Part shown: piece by piece, positions 1 through 5,166 of the stretch
How positions within the stretch are numbered: position 1 is the stretch's first letter
How the letters are laid out: each line of letters begins with the position of its first letter
Source: Verrucomicrobiia bacterium
Lineage (GTDB): Bacteria; Verrucomicrobiota; Verrucomicrobiia; JABWAM01
Direction: 5' to 3'
Assembly: GCA_013360985.1 (NCBI GenBank)
Contig: JABWAM010000140.1
Span: 1-6,691, forward strand
Length of the DNA stretch: 6,691 nt
Translations under genes and position numbers: made by a program
Notes under the pieces: generated by a model
Told to the model about the DNA's origin: nothing
The model's input: only the letters and a program-made list of their open reading frames with translations
Databases searched by the model: none

Positions 1-932
1 CTCTCATCCACGCCGTCGCCGCCGCAATGCGTCGCCGCGCGCCGGTCGCGCTCCGCGTCAATCCCGACGTAGACGCCGCCACGCACGCGAAGATCACCAC
101 GGGGACCTATGCGAACAAGTTCGGCATCCCGTGGGAATGGGCGCTGGCGATCTACGAATCCGCCGCGCGCCTCCCCTGGCTCGATCTCGTCGGCGTTCAG
201 ATGCACATCGGCTCCCAGATTACCACGGTGGGCCCGTTCGTGCGGGCCGTGCGCCGCTTGCTCCCCCTTGTTCGCGCGCTGCGGGACCGATTCCGGATCG
301 GCTACTTCTCGATTGGCGGCGGGATCGGCATCGTCTACCGTCCCGCGCTCGAAAGCGGATCGTCGCGCTGGTGGCGCGCGGGCGCCCTCCGGCGCGGCGC
401 GCGCCCGCTCACGCTCGAGATCTATGCCCGCGCGCTCATGCCCCTCCTCCGTCCGCTCGGGATGCGCATCCTCCTTGAACCGGGCCGCGTCATCGTCGGA
501 AACGCGGGCGTTCTGCTCACGCGCGTCGAGTATCTCAAATTCACGGGACGCAAGAACTTCGTGATCGTGGACGCCGCGATGAACGACCTCGTCCGCCCTG
601 CGTTTTACGATTCCTACCATCAGGTCGTGCCGCTCCGGGCGCGCGCGGGCAGCGGAGAAATGACGGCCGATATTGTGGGACCGATCTGCGAATCGGGAGA
701 CTTCCTCGCGAAAGACCGCGCGCTGCCGCCGCTGGTCGAGGGCGACCTGCTCGCCGTGATGAGCGCGGGGGCTTACGGGTTTTCCATGGCCTCGAACTAC
801 AACAGCCGCCCGCGGCCCGCGGAAATTCTCGTTTGCGGAAAGTCCGCCCGCCTTGCGCGGCGGCGCGAAACCTTGGCCGATCTCGTCCGAGGAGAGACGC
901 AAGGATCGCGCGCGACGGCGGAGCAAGGTTGA
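1..932 (+). CDS. lysA: Diaminopimelate decarboxylase, C-terminal part (5' end outside window)
   Basis: PLP-dependent enzyme of the cytoplasm that decarboxylates meso-diaminopimelate to L-lysine, the last step of the DAP pathway. The reading frame is open from base 3, and the codons before the ATG at 27 already fit the family, so that ATG is internal. About 310 codons are visible of a family length near 420; the N-terminal part with the PLP-binding lysine is upstream. Visible family motifs: RVNPDVDAATHAKITTG followed by NKFGI; the HIGSQ motif (His codon 204-206); the GGG phosphate-binding loop (315-323); EPGR (477-488); CESGDFL with the active-site Cys at 687-689; and GAYGFSMASNYNSRPRPAE with the conserved Tyr at 774-776. 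A short Trp/Arg-rich insert follows the GGG loop (about 345-405); I recall similar inserts in verrucomicrobial LysA. The stop is 930-932. It is probably not co-transcribed by design with the next genes, since a candidate promoter lies at its end. Confidence 0.95.
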   Translation, partial: LIHAVAAAMRRRAPVALRVNPDVDAATHAKITTGTYANKFGIPWEWALAIYESAARLPWLDLVGVQMHIGSQITTVGPFVRAVRRLLPLVRALRDRFRIGYFSIGGGIGIVYRPALESGSSRWWRAGALRRGARPLTLEIYARALMPLLRPLGMRILLEPGRVIVGNAGVLLTRVEYLKFTGRKNFVIVDAAMNDLVRPAFYDSYHQVVPLRARAGSGEMTADIVGPICESGDFLAKDRALPPLVEGDLLAVMSAGAYGFSMASNYNSRPRPAEILVCGKSARLARRRETLADLVRGETQGSRATAEQG

Positions 933-940
933 CGCTCCGC
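918..940 (+). other. Perfect 7-bp stem-loop straddling the lysA stop codon
   Basis: GCGGAGC (918-924) and GCTCCGC (934-940) are perfect inverted repeats around a 9-base loop that contains the lysA TGA (930-932). The stem is GC-rich but no T-run follows (next bases are GAAAAGCTCTG), so it is not a convincing intrinsic terminator. It may attenuate read-through or protect the lysA 3' end, or it may be chance in a GC-rich sequence. Confidence 0.4.
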
Positions 941-958
941 GAAAAGCTCTGCTAGTTT
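929..958 (+). promoter_or_regulatory. Candidate promoter for the TPR-ExbB-ExbD cluster
   Basis: TTGACG at 929-934 matches five of six bases of the sigma-70 -35 consensus. It is followed after 18 bases by TAGTTT (953-958), a weak -10; CTAGTT at 17 bases is the alternative. It overlaps the lysA stop codon and the stem-loop at 918-940. A start site about 7 bases after the -10 would lie near 965, just upstream of the ATG at 968, making the transcript nearly leaderless. That would explain why no ribosome-binding site is visible there. The -10 is poor, so this is tentative. Confidence 0.4.
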
Positions 959-967
959 GACGTTCGC

Positions 968-1831
968 ATGAAGCGCGCGCGATGGTTGGCGGCGGTCGCC
1001 CTGCTCACGACGGCGGTGTTTGTTCCCGCCGACGCGCAGGACAAAATTTTTCGCGTCACGGGAGGCGATCCGATCGTCGGAACCATCGAGCGCGTGGACG
1101 ACGCCAAGGTTTACGTCTCCCTCAAGGCGGGCTCCACCAGCATCAATCGCGCCCAGGTGGCTCATGTCGAAGTGCCGCGTCCCGCGGCGCTGGACGAAGC
1201 CGCGGCGGCAGCCGAAAAAGGGCGCGCCGCCGACGCGGTCAAGGCCCTCGATCCGATCGTCCAAAAATACCGCGGCCTTCCCCAAGATTGGATCGAGGAG
1301 GCGACCGTGCGGCTCGCGGAGGCGGCCGCCGCCGCCGGCAACTTCGCCAAGACGCGCGCCGTCTGCGCCGATTTCCACAAGTTCTATCCGAAGAGCCGCT
1401 TCGCCGAGGGCGTTCGCGCGAGCGAAGCCGAGGCGCTCTACGCCGAGAAGAAGACGGACGACGCGCTCAAGCTTTTCGAAGCAATTGTGGCGGCCCGCGA
1501 AAAGGAGCTCGTCCCCTCCGACGAGGAAGCGCGCGTCCTCGGACACGTCTGCCTGCGCATCGGCCAGATTTACGCCGCGAAGAAGCAGTGGGAAAAGGCT
1601 CTCGATCACCTGTTGCGCGTCTCCGTCATCTACCGTCAGAATCCCGGAACGACGGCCGAAGCGCTCTTGGAGAGCGCGGGCGTCTACGAAGCCATGAAAA
1701 ATCCCGCCGACGCGCGCTCGCATCTCGAGGAACTCCTCCAGGATTTTCCCGATTCCGCGCTGGCCGCGAAGGCCCGCCAGAAACTCAAATCTCTTCCTGT
1801 TCCTGAAACCGCCGAACCCGGTAAGACCTGA
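968..1831 (+). CDS. Secreted TPR-repeat protein with an N-terminal beta-rich segment
   Basis: 287 aa. Residues 1-23 form a signal peptide: basic MKRAR, a hydrophobic core, and a PADA|QD cleavage site, so the mature protein should be periplasmic. Residues 26-70 look like a small beta domain (GTIERVDDAKVYVSL, then INRAQVAHVEVP). Residues ~74-265 are helical, with about five tetratricopeptide-like units: paired helices rich in small residues, such as AAEKGRAADAVKALDPIV, IYAAKKQWEKALDHLL and AGVYEAMKNPADARSHLEEL. TPRs are protein-binding scaffolds with no catalysis expected. The role may parallel CpoB/YbgF, the TPR protein of Tol-Pal operons, but the sequence is not clearly that family. From memory, similar proteins precede ExbB in Verrucomicrobiota. 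Its TGA overlaps the next ATG by one base (TGATG at 1829-1833), which suggests translational coupling. No Shine-Dalgarno is visible upstream. The fold is fairly certain, the function unknown. Confidence 0.85.
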   Translation: MKRARWLAAVALLTTAVFVPADAQDKIFRVTGGDPIVGTIERVDDAKVYVSLKAGSTSINRAQVAHVEVPRPAALDEAAAAAEKGRAADAVKALDPIVQKYRGLPQDWIEEATVRLAEAAAAAGNFAKTRAVCADFHKFYPKSRFAEGVRASEAEALYAEKKTDDALKLFEAIVAAREKELVPSDEEARVLGHVCLRIGQIYAAKKQWEKALDHLLRVSVIYRQNPGTTAEALLESAGVYEAMKNPADARSHLEELLQDFPDSALAAKARQKLKSLPVPETAEPGKT

Positions 1832-2817
1832 TGAAAAACCACTCCTCCTCCCTCCCATCCCTCCACCATTCCTCCCTCGTGTCGGCCTTGGCCCTCCTCG
1901 CCTTTCTCGCTTTCGCGAGTTTCGGCCTCGCCCAAGAAGCCGCCGCGCCCGCCGCGGCGGCGGGCGGCGCTCCGCCCGCAGAAATTCAGCATGCGCGCAC
2001 CCTCTGGGACGTCATCCGCGAGGGCGGCTGGATCATGGTTCCCCTCGCGTTCATCTCGATGTGGTGCCTCGCTCTGATCATCGAGTGCGCCATCCGGATC
2101 CGTTTGCCGAACTTCGCCCCCGCGGACATCATCCGCCAGCTCAAGGAGGCCTTCGGCGAGGAGAACTATCAGCAGGCATGGCGCGTCTGCAAGGCGAAGT
2201 CCACCTTCCTCACCAACGTTTTGCGCACCGGCCTCGAACGCATCGGCCGCGGCCGCACCGCGTGCGAGACGGCCATTGCCGACCACAGCCTCAAGGAGAG
2301 CATGATCTATCGCACGAAGGTCTCCTACCTCTCCTCGATCGGGGTGGTGTCCCCCATGGTGGGTCTCCTCGGCACCGTCACGGGTATGATCAAGGCCTTC
2401 CACACCCTCGGCTCCGGCGGCATCGGCGATCCCTCGAAACTCGCCGCGGCCATCGGCGAAGTGCTCGTCGCCACTGCCACCGGTCTCTTGGTCGCCATCC
2501 CCGCCTTCTTTCTCTACTACTTCTTCCGCAACCGCCTCCAGTCCGTCGTCGTTTTGGCGGAGGACGTGATCAATCAGCTCATGGTGGACGTGAAGTACGA
2601 CGAGCTCCAGGGGATCAAAGTGGGCGAATCGCTCGAAGCTGAATTGGCCGGCGGCGCGCCGGTCGCCCCCGTCGCGGCCGCCGCTCCCGCCGACCTGAGC
2701 AAACGCGTGAGCCAGGCGGTCAGCGGCGTCACCGTGAACTGCCCGCAGTGCAACGCCCCCATCGTTGCCGGCGCCCCGAAGTGCGCCTCCTGCGGCAGCG
2801 AACTCCAGTGGAGTTGA
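1831..2817 (+). CDS. exbB: ExbB/TolQ/MotA-family proton channel with C-terminal zinc ribbon
   Basis: 328 aa inner-membrane channel subunit that, with ExbD, converts the proton motive force into motion. Residues ~16-34 form a hydrophobic signal-like segment ending FGLA|QE, followed by an Ala/Pro-rich periplasmic stretch (~36-55). TM1 is ~66-87 (GGWIMVPLAFISMW); the cytoplasmic loop is ~88-162. TM2 (~163-187) carries SPMVGLLGTVTGMIKAF, the family signature. TM3 (~208-232) carries ATATGLLVAIPAFFLYYFF. After an Ala/Pro linker (~274-288), the tail has CPQC (C304, C307) and CASCG (C318, C321), a zinc-ribbon spacing that should lie in the cytoplasm. The family usually ends soon after TM3, so this tail is extra. 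The ATG overlaps the upstream stop by one base. The first 16 codons are a pyrimidine-rich repeat-like stretch; GTG at 1879 is a weaker alternative start because it removes the only basic residue before the hydrophobic core. The ExbB name denotes the family and does not prove iron transport. Confidence 0.93.
   Translation: MKNHSSSLPSLHHSSLVSALALLAFLAFASFGLAQEAAAPAAAAGGAPPAEIQHARTLWDVIREGGWIMVPLAFISMWCLALIIECAIRIRLPNFAPADIIRQLKEAFGEENYQQAWRVCKAKSTFLTNVLRTGLERIGRGRTACETAIADHSLKESMIYRTKVSYLSSIGVVSPMVGLLGTVTGMIKAFHTLGSGGIGDPSKLAAAIGEVLVATATGLLVAIPAFFLYYFFRNRLQSVVVLAEDVINQLMVDVKYDELQGIKVGESLEAELAGGAPVAPVAAAAPADLSKRVSQAVSGVTVNCPQCNAPIVAGAPKCASCGSELQWS
1839..1878 (+). repeat. Low-complexity pyrimidine tract inside the exbB-like N-terminus
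   Basis: In 40 bases only four are purines (1841, 1857, 1865, 1868). The stretch is built of degenerate units such as CCTCCCATCCCTCCA and CCATTCCTCCCT, and encodes a Ser/His/Leu/Pro stretch (HSSSLPSLHHSSL) before the signal-like hydrophobic segment. It resembles dispersed purine/pyrimidine repeats I recall from genomes of this kind, but only one copy is in the window, so repeat status is inference. Confidence 0.4.
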
Positions 2818-2842
2818 GGAAACGACGAAAGGCCGTCCTTCC
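2818..2842 (+). other. Imperfect hairpin directly after the exbB-like stop
   Basis: GGAA (2818-2821) pairs with TTCC (2839-2842) and GACG (2824-2827) with CGTC (2834-2837), with a small asymmetric internal loop and a 6-base apical loop. It lies at the start of the 70-base gap before the first ExbD gene, the widest gap in the cluster. No T-run follows, so it does not look like a terminator. A role in setting the channel-to-ExbD ratio is possible but unproven. Confidence 0.25.
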
Positions 2843-2887
2843 GCTGCCCCGCCCCTTCGCGTGTTCCGCTGATCCTTCACGCTCCTC

Positions 2888-3367
2888 ATGGCCATCAAGC
2901 GAGCCAGCCAAAGCGCTTTTCCGGAGGAGGAACCGGAGTTTCAAGTGGCCCCGATGATTGACGTGCTCCTGGTGCTCATGACCTTTTTCATGAGCATCAC
3001 CTCCACGGAAATTCTTCGCACGAAGACCAAGCTCGATCTGGAACTCCCCGTCGCCACGGAAAGCAAACCGAAGGACACCGCTCCCCGCGAGATCGTGATC
3101 AACGCGACTTGGTCCGCTCCGCGCAAGGAGGGCTTTCTCGAGGTCGAGGAAAACGTCTTCGAAGTCGAGCAGCTCCCCTCGGTCATCGAACGGCGACGCG
3201 GCAAAAACGAGGCCTTTTTCCGCGCCGTGATTCGCGCCGACGGCAGCGTTCCCTACTCCTTTCTTCAGCAAGTCCTCGCGGCGTGCGCGAACGCCGGCGT
3301 GGACAACATCACCTTCTCGGTCCTCTCCCAGGAAGCCCCGAAAGGCTACGCCAAACCCCCGCGCTGA
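2888..3367 (+). CDS. exbD: ExbD/TolR-family protein, first copy
   Basis: 159 aa. Partner of the ExbB-like channel, with one N-terminal membrane helix and a periplasmic domain. The short cytoplasmic N-terminus ends FQVAPMID, and the helix runs ~22-38 (MIDVLLVLMTFFMSITS). Asp25 is the conserved protonatable residue of the family. The periplasmic part (~40-159) is longer than in the second copy and charged; it ends with the family pattern RADGSVPYSFLQQVLAACANAG followed by VDNITFSVL. The start is forced: an in-frame TGA at 2870-2872 leaves ATG 2888 as the only usable start, and no Shine-Dalgarno precedes it (upstream CCTTCACGCTCCTC). It sits 70 bases after the channel gene and 33 before the second ExbD. 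Family assignment is secure; the driven substrate is unknown. Confidence 0.93.
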   Translation: MAIKRASQSAFPEEEPEFQVAPMIDVLLVLMTFFMSITSTEILRTKTKLDLELPVATESKPKDTAPREIVINATWSAPRKEGFLEVEENVFEVEQLPSVIERRRGKNEAFFRAVIRADGSVPYSFLQQVLAACANAGVDNITFSVLSQEAPKGYAKPPR

Positions 3368-3400
3368 CGCGCTGTTCATTCTTCAACTCGATTTCATCTT

Positions 3401-3829
3401 ATGGCCGGCGGCGGTGAAAAATCGGACGGAGACGTGGGATTCCAGATCGCTCCGATGATCGATCTGATCCTCGTGCTCATGGTTTTTTTCATGACCACCG
3501 TCGCGTTGAAGCAGGTCGAAAACGAACTCGGGATCACTCTGCCGGGACAATCCGCCGCGATGGCCAACACGCAGGTCGCCAAGGTGGACCTGCGGATCGG
3601 CATCGATCTCGACGGGTCGATCAGCCTGAACGACGCGCCGATCGGCGCCCCCAACGACAAAGACCTCCTTCAACTCCGTTCTCGGCTGAAAGAGCAGGTG
3701 GACCTCTTCGGCGACAAGATCCCCGTGACGATCGTTCCGCAGTCCGAGGTGCCTCATCGCCGCATCGTGGATGTTCTCAACGCCTGCTCCGCGACCAAGA
3801 TCAAAAATATTTCCTTCGGGGGAACGTGA
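3401..3829 (+). CDS. exbD: ExbD/TolR-family protein, second copy
   Basis: 142 aa. It has a Gly-rich, charged cytoplasmic N-terminus (MAGGGEKSDGD), then FQIAPMID and one membrane helix (~19-37), with Asp21 as the proton-carrying residue. The periplasmic domain (~40-142) ends with the ExbD-like pattern VTIVPQSEVPHRRIVDVLNA and KIKNISF. The helix closely matches the first copy (shared FQ-APMID--LVLM-FFM pattern), but the periplasmic domains differ strongly, so this is an old divergence and not a recent tandem duplication. Both copies keep the Asp, so both could carry protons. The start is forced: the only start codon after the in-frame stop of the first copy (3365-3367) is ATG 3401, and the leader (CTTCAACTCGATTTCATCTT) has no Shine-Dalgarno. 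The stop is one base before the next ATG. Confidence 0.93.
   Translation: MAGGGEKSDGDVGFQIAPMIDLILVLMVFFMTTVALKQVENELGITLPGQSAAMANTQVAKVDLRIGIDLDGSISLNDAPIGAPNDKDLLQLRSRLKEQVDLFGDKIPVTIVPQSEVPHRRIVDVLNACSATKIKNISFGGT
3818..3824 (+). promoter_or_regulatory. Ribosome-binding site that supports the start at 3831
   Basis: GGGGGAA ends 6 bases before ATG 3831, inside the last codons of the second ExbD gene. It is the only purine-rich Shine-Dalgarno-like stretch well placed before a start in this cluster. It favours 3831 over the in-frame ATG at 3771, which would overlap the ExbD gene by 59 bases. Confidence 0.6.
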
Positions 3830-3830
3830 C

Positions 3831-5144
3831 ATGGCGGACAACGATTTCGATCCGATTTACGACGCCTCGCCGAAGGCGCGCATGATCCGCTTCGCGCGGC
3901 GCGTCATCAATACGCGCTATCTGTTCATCGCGCTCCTCATTCACGTCATCGGGTTGGCCATCCTCGGCGGCAAGGTGATCTTCGAGGCGGTCGCCGCGAA
4001 AGGACTTTTCGAAAGCGAAGGCGACATCTACGTCGCCGGCCCGCCCAGCGGCGCGCCTCCGCCGCCTCCGCCGCCTCCCTCCGGCGAACAAGCCGTGGAC
4101 ATCAAGGTCCAGCGGCCGACGCAGATCGCCACCGTGATCTCCACGCCCAAGGTCTCGGCGGAGTTCAATCTTCCGCCGCCCCAGGTGCCGATGATCATGA
4201 ATCAGGCGCTCGAGATCAAGGTCGACGAGGGCGCGCGGGAGCGCCTCGGCAAAGCCGAGGCCGCCCGGTGGGGTCAGGTTAGGGCCTTTCACGAAGCCGG
4301 CGTCGAGGGCGCGGGCGGTAAACGCGGCGCCACCGGTTCGAAACGCTCGACCGTCGCCAAGTTCACCTGTTACGTCGTGGAATACGCGGGAGGCGATTGG
4401 GATTCCAACTTCGGCGTGACCGACGGCGCCCGATGGTACGGCAACTGCATCTACAACCTAATGCTTCAGATCGGTCGCTGGACCAGCGGCCGCGTCAAGG
4501 CCAATTTGCTTCCGCATTCGCTGAAGCTCTCCGATTCCGAGTGGCTCGAGAAGATCAAGCCGCCCTTCGTCTTCATGACGGGCCACAAGGATTTTCGCCT
4601 CACCGACAAGGAGGTCGAGAACCTCCGCGAGTACCTGATGCTCGGCGGCGCGCTCTGGGTGGACAACAGCCTCCCAGGCCGGCGGAGCCGGTTCGACATC
4701 GCCCTGCGCCGCGAGATGAAAAAGGTGTTGCCCGAGCGCGATTTCGAGCCGATCGCGCCCAGCCACCCGCTCTTCTCGAGCTATTTCAACTTTCCCGCGC
4801 CGCCGCCGGGAATGAACTTTTACGACGAACCCGTGGAAGTGGTCAAGATCGGCGGCGAAGTGGCGGTGATCTATACCCTCAATGCGTACAGCGATCTCTG
4901 GGAGACTGGATTGGACGAAAAGAACGAGGTGGATACCCAACGCGATTGGAACAAGAAGAATCAAAATTGGTACTATCGCTGGGGGCCGCACTATCAGCGC
5001 AGCGGCTACCAACAAGGGATCTTCTTCCGGAACAACACCCGGGACAGCGTGGTGAAGGCCTACGAATTCGGCATCAACATCACCATCTACCTGCTCACCC
5101 GCTTTCAAGAGAAGTTCATGACTCTTCCGAGAGGAGCAGGCTGA
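3831..5144 (+). CDS. TonB-like N-terminus fused to a DUF4159 domain
   Basis: 437 aa from ATG 3831; the frame is open to ATG 3771, but the added 20 residues are ExbD overlap and Arg/Pro-rich. Layout: cytoplasmic ~1-29; one membrane helix ~30-52 (YLFIALLIHVIGLAILGGKV) with His38 placed like the key histidine of TonB; a proline arm (GAPPPPPPPPSG, ~74-84) and Pro-rich stretch to ~120; a Gly/Arg/Lys linker ~158-174; then a DUF4159 domain ~177-430. DUF4159 hallmarks: FTCYVVEYAGGDWD, YNLMLQIGRWT, FVFMTGHKDFRLTDKEVENL, REYLMLGGALWVDN, APSHPLFSSYF, and a C-terminal FGINITIYLLT. I recall this family as amidotransferase-fold-like, but I see no clear catalytic triad and assign no reaction. No TonB C-terminal domain is recognisable. 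Position after ExbB-ExbD-ExbD supports a TonB-type role: transducing PMF across the periplasm. Only two cysteines (180, 206), both in the DUF4159 part. Confidence 0.85.
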   Translation: MADNDFDPIYDASPKARMIRFARRVINTRYLFIALLIHVIGLAILGGKVIFEAVAAKGLFESEGDIYVAGPPSGAPPPPPPPPSGEQAVDIKVQRPTQIATVISTPKVSAEFNLPPPQVPMIMNQALEIKVDEGARERLGKAEAARWGQVRAFHEAGVEGAGGKRGATGSKRSTVAKFTCYVVEYAGGDWDSNFGVTDGARWYGNCIYNLMLQIGRWTSGRVKANLLPHSLKLSDSEWLEKIKPPFVFMTGHKDFRLTDKEVENLREYLMLGGALWVDNSLPGRRSRFDIALRREMKKVLPERDFEPIAPSHPLFSSYFNFPAPPPGMNFYDEPVEVVKIGGEVAVIYTLNAYSDLWETGLDEKNEVDTQRDWNKKNQNWYYRWGPHYQRSGYQQGIFFRNNTRDSVVKAYEFGINITIYLLTRFQEKFMTLPRGAG

Positions 5145-5166
5145 TCCCGCCTCCTCTTCCCGCGCA

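Noticed and set aside
27..29. ATG 27 as the true start of the decarboxylase
   Set aside because: Codons before it (from base 3) already continue the LysA-like sequence, and the protein would lack the N-terminal PLP-lysine region; the gene is truncated by the window edge.
918..940. Intrinsic terminator after lysA
   Set aside because: The stem is perfect but short and no T-run follows, so I list it only as a stem-loop.
797..1858. Minus-strand open frame of 353 codons opposite the lysA end and TPR gene
   Set aside because: Overlaps two genes with clear protein signals and has no motif of its own; codon-bias shadow.
1684..2898. Minus-strand open frame of 404 codons opposite the ExbB-like gene
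   Set aside because: The plus strand encodes an unmistakable ExbB-family protein. The antisense product is Gly/Asp/Glu-rich repeat-like sequence without a recognisable domain.
3771..3830. Upstream in-frame ATG as start of the TonB-like protein
   Set aside because: It would overlap the second ExbD gene by 59 bases and add an Arg/Pro-rich stretch unlike a TonB N-terminus. ATG 3831 has a GGGGGAA site 6 bases upstream and follows the ExbD stop by one base.
968..5144. Classical Tol-Pal operon
   Set aside because: No TolB beta-propeller, Pal lipoprotein or TolA C-terminal domain is present; two ExbD-type genes and a DUF4159 domain do not fit that operon.
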